Assembly: GCA_035363255.1 (NCBI GenBank)
Contig: DAOSES010000009.1
Span: 1 to 64,000 of the forward strand
Direction of reading: 5' to 3'
From: T3SED10-260 sp035363255
GTDB taxonomy: Bacteria; Caldisericota; Caldisericia; UBA6126
DNA: 64,000 bases
Shown here: in pieces, positions 33,613 through 41,702 of the stretch
Layout of the letters: each line of letters begins with the position of its first letter
How positions within the stretch are numbered: position 1 is the first letter of the stretch
The notes under the pieces: model-generated
Database searches by the model: none
What the model was told of the DNA's origin: nothing
The model's input: only the letters and a program-made list of their open reading frames with translations
Translations under genes and position numbers: made by a program

Positions 33613-35438
33613 TTGCCTTCTTGAACGTTGTCGTTTTCTGAATTGGAGGTATCAGCACCCGATTCAGTGCTGGCACCAGGAGTTTGTTCGGCTTGCTTGT
33701 AGGCTTCCTCGCCGATTTTGCTAACGCTTTGGGATACTTCTTCCATGAGCTTTTCAAGCTCTTCGGTTTGGTTTTCTTTCAGAGCGTTTTCGAGAGCGCT
33801 TATTTTGTTTTCAGCGTCTTCAATAAGAGGAGCTGGAACTTTTTCTTTGAAATCGTTGATCGTTTTTTTGGCAGTGTGAACCAAAGTATCGGCGCGATTT
33901 CGAGTTTCAATCTGTTCGATACGCTTTTTGTCTTCTTCACTGAATTTTTCAGCTTCTGCTTTCATGCGCTCAATTTCGTCTTTATCGAGTTTGTTGGCAT
34001 TGGAGATGGTGATGTGTTGTTCTTTGGAGGTGGCTTTATCTTTAGCACTCACATTGACGATACCATTGGCATCAATAGCATAAGTGACTTCAATTTGGGG
34101 TATGCCTCGGGGAGAGGGAGGAATGCCATCCAATATGAATTTACCCAGGGAATTGTTGTCGGTCGCGAGAGCTCGTTCGCCTTGAAGCACATGAATTTCA
34201 ACGCTGGTCTGACCGTCTGCGGCAGTAGTGAAGGTTTGGGTTTTGGAGGTGGGAACAGCGGTGTTTCGGTCGATCATGCGGGTAAAGACTCCCCCCATGG
34301 TTTCGATTCCGAGGCTCAGAGGGGTGACATCGACCAATACAACATTTTTCACATCCCCAGCGATGATTCCACCCTGCACAGCAGCACCCATGGCAACACA
34401 TTCCATAGGATCCACCCCACGCTCAGGTTTTTTGTTCATATAATCTTCGATGGTTTTTTGAACGATGGGCATACGAGTAGGACCACCCACCAGAATAACT
34501 TTGTCTATCTGGGAAGGAGTGAGTTGGGCGTCTTTGAGTGCTTGCTCCATGGGGGGTTTCATGCGATCAACTGTGGATTTGATGAGGGATTCCAACTTGG
34601 CGCGGCTGAGTCGAAGGTTGAGATGAAGAGGAGTGCCACTTGCATCCGCAGTGATAAAGGGAAGGCTGATCTCAGTTTCAAGGACAGTGCTGAGTTCGAT
34701 TTTTGCTTTTTCAACAGCTTCTTTGAGTCGATAATGAACATTGCTGTCTTTGTTGAGGTCGATTTGATGCTCTTTTTTAAATTCTTCACAAACGTAATCA
34801 TAGACAATGCGATCCATATCAGTTCCACCCAATTTGGTGTCTCCTGAAGTGGAGGCAACCTCAAAGACTCCACCACCAAAATCCATGATGGTAACGTCCA
34901 GGGTGCCACCACCAAAATCCACTACCATTACCTTAAGGTTTTGATCTGCCTTGTCGAGTCCAAATGCAAAAGCAGCAGCGGTGGGCTCATTGACCAGACG
35001 GATGACGTCCAGGCCTGCAATAGCTCCAGCGTCTTTAGTAGCCTGGCGTTGGTCATCGTTGAAATAAGCTGGCACCGTAATAACAGCTTTTTCGACGGGC
35101 TCCCCGAGGTAGGCTTCGGCGTCTTTTTTAATCTTTTGAAGGATGTAGGCTGAAATTTGTTGTGGAGTGTAGTCTTTGCCATAAACAGTGACTTTTTCTT
35201 TGGTCCCCATTTTACGTTTGATAGCAGAAATGGTGCCGGCTGAGTTGAGTGATGATTGTCTTCGGGCTGGCTCTCCAACGAGCATTTGACCATCTTTGGT
35301 AAAAGCGACATAGGATGGGGTGGTCTTCCCTCCTACGCTGGTTCCTTCTGCGGCTGGGATGATAGTGGGTTTGCCCCCAATCATAACTGCAGCAGCTGAA
35401 TTTGATGTTCCTAAATCAATTCCAATAATTTTTGGCAT
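33597..35438 (-). CDS. dnaK: Molecular chaperone DnaK (Hsp70)
   Basis: A 613-residue Hsp70. IGIDLGTSNSAAAVM is the phosphate-1 motif, VVDFGGGTLDVTIMDFGGG the phosphate-2 region and LVGGPTRMPIVQ the adenosine motif. The substrate-binding domain and helical lid follow, with a polar tail ending in KATEV instead of the EEVD motif. It is flanked by grpE upstream and dnaJ downstream; no hrcA is seen. A strong hairpin terminator overlaps the stop codon. Confidence 0.97.
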   Translation of the reverse strand: MPKIIGIDLGTSNSAAAVMIGGKPTIIPAAEGTSVGGKTTPSYVAFTKDGQMLVGEPARRQSSLNSAGTISAIKRKMGTKEKVTVYGKDYTPQQISAYILQKIKKDAEAYLGEPVEKAVITVPAYFNDDQRQATKDAGAIAGLDVIRLVNEPTAAAFAFGLDKADQNLKVMVVDFGGGTLDVTIMDFGGGVFEVASTSGDTKLGGTDMDRIVYDYVCEEFKKEHQIDLNKDSNVHYRLKEAVEKAKIELSTVLETEISLPFITADASGTPLHLNLRLSRAKLESLIKSTVDRMKPPMEQALKDAQLTPSQIDKVILVGGPTRMPIVQKTIEDYMNKKPERGVDPMECVAMGAAVQGGIIAGDVKNVVLVDVTPLSLGIETMGGVFTRMIDRNTAVPTSKTQTFTTAADGQTSVEIHVLQGERALATDNNSLGKFILDGIPPSPRGIPQIEVTYAIDANGIVNVSAKDKATSKEQHITISNANKLDKDEIERMKAEAEKFSEEDKKRIEQIETRNRADTLVHTAKKTINDFKEKVPAPLIEDAENKISALENALKENQTEELEKLMEEVSQSVSKIGEEAYKQAEQTPGASTESGADTSNSENDNVQEGKATEV

Positions 35439-35493
35439 GATTTCCTCCTCTTATGTTTAAAAAAAATCTTTTTTTCATTTTTATACTTATTCC

Positions 35494-36012
35494 CTAATTT
35501 TCACTTTTATGTTGATTGACAATCACCAAGGGGTGACGAATCCAACGATCTCCACAGCGATAGCCATCTCGCAACACTTCGACGATGCGGTTTTCTTCGA
35601 GTTCGGGCATAAAAAACACTCCTCCCAATTCGTGGTCGTGGGGATTGAACAAGGCTCCAACGGGAGATATCTTTTCGATTTGGAGGCTTTGCATGGCTTT
35701 ATCCATTTCTTTGCTGATCATTTCCATGCCTTCCAGTATAGTTTCGATGGATTTGCTCTTTTGAGCTGCAAGACTCAGGCGCTTGAAGTGGTCAGAAAGC
35801 TCCATGAGAGATTTTGCAACATCGGCGGTAAGACAGGCTTTTGCGTTGATTTGCTCTCGTTGTTGGATGAGTTTGATTTGATCGACTTCTTTGCATAGAT
35901 AAGCTTGAGCCTCTTTGGCTTCAAGTGCTGCAAGAGTATAGGTCCATAGTAGGTTGCTTAAATTTTGAATAAATACCGTATCTTTAAAACTTTCCTGCTT
36001 TTTTTCATCCAT
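35494..36012 (-). CDS. grpE: Nucleotide exchange factor GrpE
   Basis: A 172-residue GrpE that releases ADP from DnaK. A long N-terminal coiled coil (about 25-95, with LSNLLWTYTLAALEAKEA) is followed by the beta domain: GEMISKEMDKAM-like helix, then PVGALFNPHDHELGGVFF and VEVLRDGYRCGDRWIRHPLVIV, which is typical. ATG 36012 is preferred to the ATG at 36042 because AAGGA lies 10 nt upstream of it; either is possible. First gene of grpE-dnaK-dnaJ. Confidence 0.88.
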   Translation of the reverse strand: MDEKKQESFKDTVFIQNLSNLLWTYTLAALEAKEAQAYLCKEVDQIKLIQQREQINAKACLTADVAKSLMELSDHFKRLSLAAQKSKSIETILEGMEMISKEMDKAMQSLQIEKISPVGALFNPHDHELGGVFFMPELEENRIVEVLRDGYRCGDRWIRHPLVIVNQHKSEN

Positions 36013-36147
36013 GCGTTGTTTCCTTCTTTTTAATAAAAACATCCTACCTATTTTTTCCCAAAATTAATTTTTTTTTTGATTTTTGTTAAAATTCATGTAC
36101 ATCATTCACTGAAATAATATAGGTGCAATATAGATGGGAGAAAAATA

Positions 36148-37347
36148 ATGATTGTTTTAGTATTGAATTGCGGTAGTTCTTCGATCAAATTCAAGCTATA
36201 TGAGATGAACAATGAAACCGAGTTAGCCTCTGGAATTGTTGAAAAAATTGGCTCAGAAGATGCTATCTTTAAATACAAAAACTTTCGGGATCCAGACTAC
36301 AAAGAAATCATGCCTATCGCAAGTCATGGCCTTGGCCTGCAATACATTGTATCTCGTTTAATTGATCCTCAGCATGGAGTCATCAAAAATGAAAATGAGA
36401 TTGCTGCTGTAGGGCATCGGGTGGTGCACGGTGGAGAACGCTTCAAATCTTCCATAATCATCACTCCTGAAGTCATCCAGGAAATTGAAAAGTGCATTCC
36501 CCTTGCCCCCCTTCATAATCCACCCAATCTCACGGGTATCAAGGAATGCATGAAGCTCATGAAGAAAGCACCCCAAATTGCTGTTTTTGATACTGCCTTC
36601 CACCAAACCATACCCAATTATGCCTTCCTTTATCCCTTGCCCTACTCTTTATACCGAGACGATCGCGTTCGTCGCTATGGCTTTCATGGTACTTCCCATC
36701 GTTTTATCTCTGCTGAATGTGCCAAAATGCTTCAAAAACCACTCGAAAAATGCAAAATCATCACCTGTCATCTTGGCAATGGAAGCTCCATTGCAGCAGT
36801 TGATCAAGGCAAATCCGTGGATACCACCATGGGCTATACCCCGCTTGAAGGTATCATGATGGGCACCCGAAGCGGAACGATAGATCCTGCTATTGTTCTT
36901 TTTTTGATGAGAGAAAAAAAACTGAGCGTTGACCAAGTGGACGACTTGCTAAATAAAAAATCTGGTTTTCTTGGTATTAGTGAACTTTCCAACGATTTGC
37001 GTGATGTTACCATAGCTGCCAAAGAACACCATGAACTATCTCTTCTCTCTTTGGAAGTATGCTCTTATCAACTCAAAAAATATGTTGGTTCGTATATGGC
37101 TGCCATGAATGGAGCTGATGCCATCGTTTTTTCCGGGGGTGTAGGCGAAAATACCAAAGAAATCAGAGAACTTTCCATGTCTCATATGGAAAGCCTTGGC
37201 ATTCACCTCGACAAGCATCGCAACCTGACTGATATGAAAAAAACTCGAATGATCTCTACCGACGATTCTCCGGTAAAAGTTTTTGTGATTTTTACTGACG
37301 AAGAAATCATGATTGCTCGGGACACCAAAACTCTTATTGAGCATTGA
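36148..37347 (+). CDS. ackA: Acetate kinase
   Basis: A 399-residue enzyme of the ASKHA fold that interconverts acetyl phosphate plus ADP with acetate plus ATP. Conserved blocks: VLNCGSSSIKF (6-16), HRVVHGGERF, FDTAFHQTIP, YGFHGTSH, HLGNGSS, GTRSGTIDPA and FSGGVGENTKEIR. This step gives ATP from acetyl-CoA made by the oxidoreductases of the window. No phosphotransacetylase gene is adjacent. It starts a run of plus-strand genes to 49.8 kb with almost no gaps. Confidence 0.96.
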   Translation: MIVLVLNCGSSSIKFKLYEMNNETELASGIVEKIGSEDAIFKYKNFRDPDYKEIMPIASHGLGLQYIVSRLIDPQHGVIKNENEIAAVGHRVVHGGERFKSSIIITPEVIQEIEKCIPLAPLHNPPNLTGIKECMKLMKKAPQIAVFDTAFHQTIPNYAFLYPLPYSLYRDDRVRRYGFHGTSHRFISAECAKMLQKPLEKCKIITCHLGNGSSIAAVDQGKSVDTTMGYTPLEGIMMGTRSGTIDPAIVLFLMREKKLSVDQVDDLLNKKSGFLGISELSNDLRDVTIAAKEHHELSLLSLEVCSYQLKKYVGSYMAAMNGADAIVFSGGVGENTKEIRELSMSHMESLGIHLDKHRNLTDMKKTRMISTDDSPVKVFVIFTDEEIMIARDTKTLIEH

Positions 37348-37350
37348 TGA

Positions 37351-37647
37351 ATGGATCGAGCATCCCTTCGTCATCTGTGTGATTTATGTGCGCTTGAATT
37401 GAATCAGGAAGAAGAAGAAAGCTTGTTGGGGGATCTTCTGCGCATAGCCCATGAGTTTGAGGTCTTATCCGAACTTCCTCCTATTCAGGATTCTGAAAAT
37501 ACTCAGCGAGTTTTTTTTCGAGATGATCATCCCCAGGAGCTTTCTGAGGAAGATCGGCAAATCCTGATCAAGAATTTTCCAATACAAAGTGAATCATATT
37601 TGCTGATGCCTGCTTTGGATGAAACGGATGCTTCAAGTGATACTTGA
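37351..37647 (+). CDS. gatC: GatC subunit of aspartyl/glutamyl-tRNA amidotransferase
   Basis: A 98-residue GatC that wraps between GatA and GatB. The pattern LCDLCALELNQEEEESLLGDLLRIAHEFEVLSEL followed by a bridging extended tail is typical. It lies 3 nt after ackA and overlaps gatA by 29 nt, an unusually long overlap. GatCAB converts Glu-tRNA(Gln), and often Asp-tRNA(Asn), to the amide forms. Confidence 0.9.
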   Translation: MDRASLRHLCDLCALELNQEEEESLLGDLLRIAHEFEVLSELPPIQDSENTQRVFFRDDHPQELSEEDRQILIKNFPIQSESYLLMPALDETDASSDT

Positions 37648-38986
37648 ATCTTACCAAACCCACGAAGACCAGCTTCACCGACAAAACTGTAAATTGAATG
37701 CTTTTATATCACGGACTTCCCTTTCTGAGAGCTCTCTTTACCCAAGCTATTTATCCACCACAAACCCTTCTCTACCTCTTTACGGGATTTCTGTGGGAGT
37801 TAAAGACAATATAGCGGTCAAGGGTTTTCCTTTAAGCAATGGATCCAGGATCATGAAAGACTTCGTTTGTCCTTATGATGCTTTTGTGATTCAAAAACTT
37901 CGCTCTGCAGGCGCCTGGATCATGGGCAAAACCAATATGGATGAATTTGCCATGGGTTCCTCTAATGAGTTTTCTGCTTTTGGTCCTGCGATAAACCCCC
38001 ATCATCCCTCTTATGTTCCTGGGGGATCTTCTGGAGGATCTGCAGTGGCAGTTGCAAGTGGTATGTGTTCCATGGCTCTGGGTAGCGACACCGGAGGTTC
38101 GATCCGTCAACCTGCCTCTTTTTGTGGTGTAGTGGGTATTCGACCCAGCTATGGACTGGTTTCTCGTTATGGTTTGTCTGCTTTTTGTTCCAGTCTTGAT
38201 CAGATAGGCCCTCTTGCCAAGGATGTGGATTCCGCCTTCAAACTCTTGTCAATCATTGCTGGGCATGATCCTCGGGACAACTCCAGTTTTCACCTTGAAT
38301 ATGAGCAACTCCCTGAAAATAGTAACGTCACCACCTTCGGCATCATCAAAGAACTGGATCAAATCCCTATGAAGGATGATGTTCGAAATGCATATGAATT
38401 CTTAAAACAGCAACTTAGCAAAGAGTTTCAACTCAAAGAATTGTCACTTTCTCACTTCAAATATGCTCTGCCTGCTTATCATGTTATCTGTGATGCTGAA
38501 GCTTCTTCCAATTTAGCTCGATATGCAGGAACTCACCTGGGTGATCGAGTGAATAGTACCCACTACCAATCTATGCTCAAACAAAGTCGAAGTCTTTTAC
38601 TCGGTACGGAAGTAAAGCGTCGTATCATTCTGGGGGCTTATTTTCTCAGCTCTCAGGGTGGACAGGATTTTTATCATCATGCTATCAATGCCCAAAAACA
38701 TATACGAATTGAGATGGAAAGAATTTTTGAAAAAGTCTCTTTTGTCCTAAGTCCCACTACTCCTGACACTGCTTTTCGATTTGGAGGCAAAAAAGATCCT
38801 GTTGCCATGTATTATTCAGATATCTGCACTATACCCTCTTCACTTGCTGGTTTGCCTTCCATTAGTATTCCTTTTGGAAAGAGCAGAGAAGGCTTGCCCC
38901 TTGGTATGCAAATTATTGGAGCAAGATTTTCCGAAAAAACCCTGCATCGGCTTGCAAAAAAGATAGAGGAGCTTAGCCTTGTTTAA
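37619..38986 (+). CDS. gatA: GatA, glutaminase subunit of GatCAB
   Basis: A 455-residue amidase-signature enzyme that frees ammonia from glutamine for the GatB reaction. The Ser-cisSer-Lys triad is intact: Lys62 in GVKDNIAVKG, Ser137 in GGSSGGS and Ser161 in DTGGSIRQP; these spacings match the known family arrangement. The ATG at 37619 overlaps gatC by 29 nt; the in-frame ATG at 37628 is an alternative, and neither has a good ribosome-binding sequence. The protein is slightly short of the usual 480-490 residues because of a shorter N-terminus. Overlaps gatB by 8 nt. Confidence 0.93.
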   Translation: MKRMLQVILESYQTHEDQLHRQNCKLNAFISRTSLSESSLYPSYLSTTNPSLPLYGISVGVKDNIAVKGFPLSNGSRIMKDFVCPYDAFVIQKLRSAGAWIMGKTNMDEFAMGSSNEFSAFGPAINPHHPSYVPGGSSGGSAVAVASGMCSMALGSDTGGSIRQPASFCGVVGIRPSYGLVSRYGLSAFCSSLDQIGPLAKDVDSAFKLLSIIAGHDPRDNSSFHLEYEQLPENSNVTTFGIIKELDQIPMKDDVRNAYEFLKQQLSKEFQLKELSLSHFKYALPAYHVICDAEASSNLARYAGTHLGDRVNSTHYQSMLKQSRSLLLGTEVKRRIILGAYFLSSQGGQDFYHHAINAQKHIRIEMERIFEKVSFVLSPTTPDTAFRFGGKKDPVAMYYSDICTIPSSLAGLPSISIPFGKSREGLPLGMQIIGARFSEKTLHRLAKKIEELSLV

Positions 38987-39887
38987 GCTTTGTGTGGGTC
39001 TTGAAATTCATATGCAACTCTTATGCCAGAGTAAACTTTTTTGTTCTTGCTCTGCTTCTTTTTCATCAGCTCCAAATCGTCATATTTGCCCCATATGTTT
39101 GGCCTACCCAGGAGCTATGCCTTCTCTCAATCATCAAGCAGTGGTGTTAGCAGTTAGGATGGGTTCTGCGTTGAGAGCTCAGATATGTAATACCTCAGCT
39201 TTTGACCGAAAGTGTTATTTTTATCCTGATATGCCCAAAGCTTATCAAATAACACAATATCGTCACCCTTTAATCCAAGGGGGCTACCTCGATCTGGATC
39301 ATACTCGGATTCGCATCAGAGAAGCCCATTTGGAAGAAGATAGTGCCAGAACAATTCATTATCCTGACAAAGGAGAGATCGGTCTTGATTTTAACCGTGC
39401 AGGACTTGCTCTTTTGGAAATTGTAACTGAAGCTGATTTTTGCGATGCTTCTCAAGCGAGTGACTTTCTAAAAAAACTTCATAGAATGGCAATAGATTTA
39501 GGAGTCAGCAAGGGAAAAATGGAAGAAGGTTCCTTTCGTTTCGATGTCAACATATCCATAATCCCTTTGACAGGCAAGACCCAGGGACGTGTTGAAATAA
39601 AAAACTTGAACTCCTTCCGCTTACTTGAAAAAGCAATAAATTATGAGAAAATCCGTCAGATGGAACTCATCGAAAATGGTGGCATGGTTGCAAGCGAAAC
39701 TCGAAGTTTTGATGCCAGCTTAGGCATCACTGTTCCTTTGCGAAAAAAAGACAGTATCAATGACTATCGCTTCCTGCCCGAACCCGATTTGGGCACATTG
39801 CACATCAGCAACGATGAAATTGAGGCCTATTCCAGGAATGAAGCTCTGAAAGATTCATGTCTTGAGCAGAGCTCAAACATAATTTGA
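38979..39887 (+). CDS. gatB: GatB, catalytic domain only (C-terminal domains absent)
   Basis: A 302-residue GatB; usual length is about 475-490. The catalytic domain is complete: GLEIHMQL, zinc cysteines in CSCS and CPICLAYPG, RVEIKNLNSFR, SETRSFDAS and the terminal DYRFLPEPDL block. Downstream of that there is only a 30-residue unmatched tail; the helical domain and YqeY-like tRNA-binding domain are missing, and the next gene starts 20 nt later, so a simple frameshift cannot explain it. TTG start at 38979 with GAGGAG 8 nt upstream. Either a functional short form or a truncated subunit. Confidence 0.85.
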   Translation: MFKLCVGLEIHMQLLCQSKLFCSCSASFSSAPNRHICPICLAYPGAMPSLNHQAVVLAVRMGSALRAQICNTSAFDRKCYFYPDMPKAYQITQYRHPLIQGGYLDLDHTRIRIREAHLEEDSARTIHYPDKGEIGLDFNRAGLALLEIVTEADFCDASQASDFLKKLHRMAIDLGVSKGKMEEGSFRFDVNISIIPLTGKTQGRVEIKNLNSFRLLEKAINYEKIRQMELIENGGMVASETRSFDASLGITVPLRKKDSINDYRFLPEPDLGTLHISNDEIEAYSRNEALKDSCLEQSSNII

Positions 39888-39907
39888 TATGAAAAGGGGT
39901 GCATGAG

Positions 39908-41362
39908 ATGGGTAGAACTTTTGATCAATTCAAAACGCCATATTATGATGCGGTATTTAATTACATACATAAAGGCCGTACAGCCTTTCATATGCCGGGT
40001 CATGCCAGAGGAAGAATTGCTCCAAAGGAAATGATTGAACTTTTAGGTGAAAAAGTTTTTCAGGCAGATTTGACTGAGGTGGAGGGTCTGGACTATCTCC
40101 ACAAACCCGAAGGAGTAGTCAAGGAAGCTCAAGAGCTCGCAGCAGACGCCTTTGGAGCTGATCATTCTTTTTTCCTGGTCAATGGAAGCACTGTGGGGGT
40201 GGTTGCTATGATCCTTGCAGCTGTGAAGCCAGGCGAAAAGCTGATAGTCCAACGAAACTCCCATCGCTCGGTGATAGCTGGCCTTACCCTGGGAAATGTT
40301 GAGCCAGTCTTTATTCAAACTCGCTTTCATCCTGAGATGGGTATGATGACGGGCATCACTCCCGAAGATCTTAAAGAATGCATCGAGAAAAATCCTGATG
40401 TTGTTGCCGTTTTAATGACTTCCCCCAATTATTTCGGGATGGCTGAAAATACGCAGGAATTGATTCGTATTGCCCGAGAAAACAACCTCACAGTGTTGGT
40501 GGACGAATCTCATGGAGTTCATATCCACTTTCACCCTCAACTTCCTACTTCTGCTGTGGATCTTGGAGCTGATATGGTTACTCAGAGTGTGCACAAAACT
40601 CTTCCAAGCCTCACCCAGACTTCCATCCTGCATTTGAATGGAGATCGTATCCCTCGCAGGCGAGTTCAAACTCTCTTGGCTTATCTTCAAACTTCTTCAC
40701 CCAGCTACTTGTTTATGGCTTCGCTTGATGTAGTTCGCAAACAAATGGCTTTGCAAGGCAAAGAACTCATAGACAAAGCTATTCTCACAGCTGACGAAGC
40801 ACGAAGTGAAATTAAAAAATTTCGGCATATTTATTCTTTTCGCGATGAAGTCATCGGTAATTATGGTATATGCGATTTTGATCCCACAAAACTCACCATA
40901 TGCGTAAAAAATACTGGATACACTGGTTTTGAGCTTGAAAAACTTCTCAATCAGGATCATAACATCGAAATTGAGTTGGCCGATTTGTCCAACATTCTGT
41001 GTTTTATCACTGCAGGAAATACTCAAAATGATATTGCTCATCTCATGGAAGCACTAAGTTATTACGACCAACACACCATTCCTGTACAATCCAGAGACAT
41101 CACCAAGCTTCCACGGATCCCCAACCTCATTTTGACTCCCACCGAAACCTTTGCTCTCGAACCTGTTTTGATGGATTTTGAGGTGTCGGATGGTCAGATA
41201 GCTTTCGAAGTTATTGCTCCTTATCCTCCTGGCATTCCCTATACCTGTCCTGGCGAGATTATCACCCAGGAAGTGATCGATTTGGTTACCGAACTTCGTT
41301 CCATTGGATCAGTGGTGCAAGGAGTAAGTATTGACAATAAAGTTAAAGTTGTTAAATACTAA
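39908..41362 (+). CDS. Orn/Lys/Arg decarboxylase (PLP fold-I)
   Basis: A 484-residue basic amino acid decarboxylase of the Gram-positive SpeA/Cad type. The PLP-binding Lys lies in SVHKTLPSLTQTS; LVNGSTVGVVAM and VDESHGVHIHFHP are the cofactor-side motifs, and the C-terminal part holds the YPPGIPYTCPGE substrate-binding segment. The exact amino acid (lysine, ornithine or arginine) is not decidable. ATG 39908 has AAGGGG 8 nt upstream; the in-frame GTG 39899 overlaps that sequence. It is between gatB and the V-ATPase genes. Confidence 0.9.
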   Translation: MGRTFDQFKTPYYDAVFNYIHKGRTAFHMPGHARGRIAPKEMIELLGEKVFQADLTEVEGLDYLHKPEGVVKEAQELAADAFGADHSFFLVNGSTVGVVAMILAAVKPGEKLIVQRNSHRSVIAGLTLGNVEPVFIQTRFHPEMGMMTGITPEDLKECIEKNPDVVAVLMTSPNYFGMAENTQELIRIARENNLTVLVDESHGVHIHFHPQLPTSAVDLGADMVTQSVHKTLPSLTQTSILHLNGDRIPRRRVQTLLAYLQTSSPSYLFMASLDVVRKQMALQGKELIDKAILTADEARSEIKKFRHIYSFRDEVIGNYGICDFDPTKLTICVKNTGYTGFELEKLLNQDHNIEIELADLSNILCFITAGNTQNDIAHLMEALSYYDQHTIPVQSRDITKLPRIPNLILTPTETFALEPVLMDFEVSDGQIAFEVIAPYPPGIPYTCPGEIITQEVIDLVTELRSIGSVVQGVSIDNKVKVVKY

Positions 41363-41383
41363 AGGGATGAAAAAGGAGAGTAT

Positions 41384-41701
41384 ATGATTAGCGATGATTT
41401 ATTTAACAAGATAATCCAGCTCGAAAAACAGTCAGAAGAATTGATACAGAGCGCAAAAGAGCAGGCTCAAACTCTCGAAACCCAAACTCGAAAAGAAATC
41501 GACAAGTTGAAACATGAAGCTGAAGCTGAGTTTCAGCGTTTTACCAAACAAAAACATGATGAGCTTGTCAACGAACAAAAAAATCTTGAAAGTCGTTATC
41601 AGCAAATGTATGAGGATATCTCTCAAAAGATTCTGAAAAAGCGTGACACCCACCTTCAAGACATCTTGAATCAATTCAAAAAAGAAATGACCCACGCTTG
41701 A
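41384..41701 (+). CDS. V-type ATPase peripheral stalk subunit (G/H-like)
   Basis: A 105-residue, almost fully helical charged protein with heptad pattern throughout (KIIQLEKQSEELIQSAKEQAQ, then ETQTRKEIDKLKHEAEAEF). Position as the first gene of the V-ATPase cluster and size fit the small stalk subunit that pairs with subunit E. Good Shine-Dalgarno AAAAGGAGAG before ATG. The next gene begins 1 nt after its stop. Confidence 0.8.
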   Translation: MISDDLFNKIIQLEKQSEELIQSAKEQAQTLETQTRKEIDKLKHEAEAEFQRFTKQKHDELVNEQKNLESRYQQMYEDISQKILKKRDTHLQDILNQFKKEMTHA

Positions 41702-41702
41702 G

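Noticed and set aside
33684..34847. Long open frame opposite dnaK on the plus strand
   Set aside because: It is the reverse-strand shadow of the strongly conserved dnaK gene, with biased Phe-rich composition and no homology.
36013..36147. CIRCE operator for grpE-dnaK
   Set aside because: No TTAGCACTC inverted repeat is present upstream of grpE, and no hrcA gene is adjacent.
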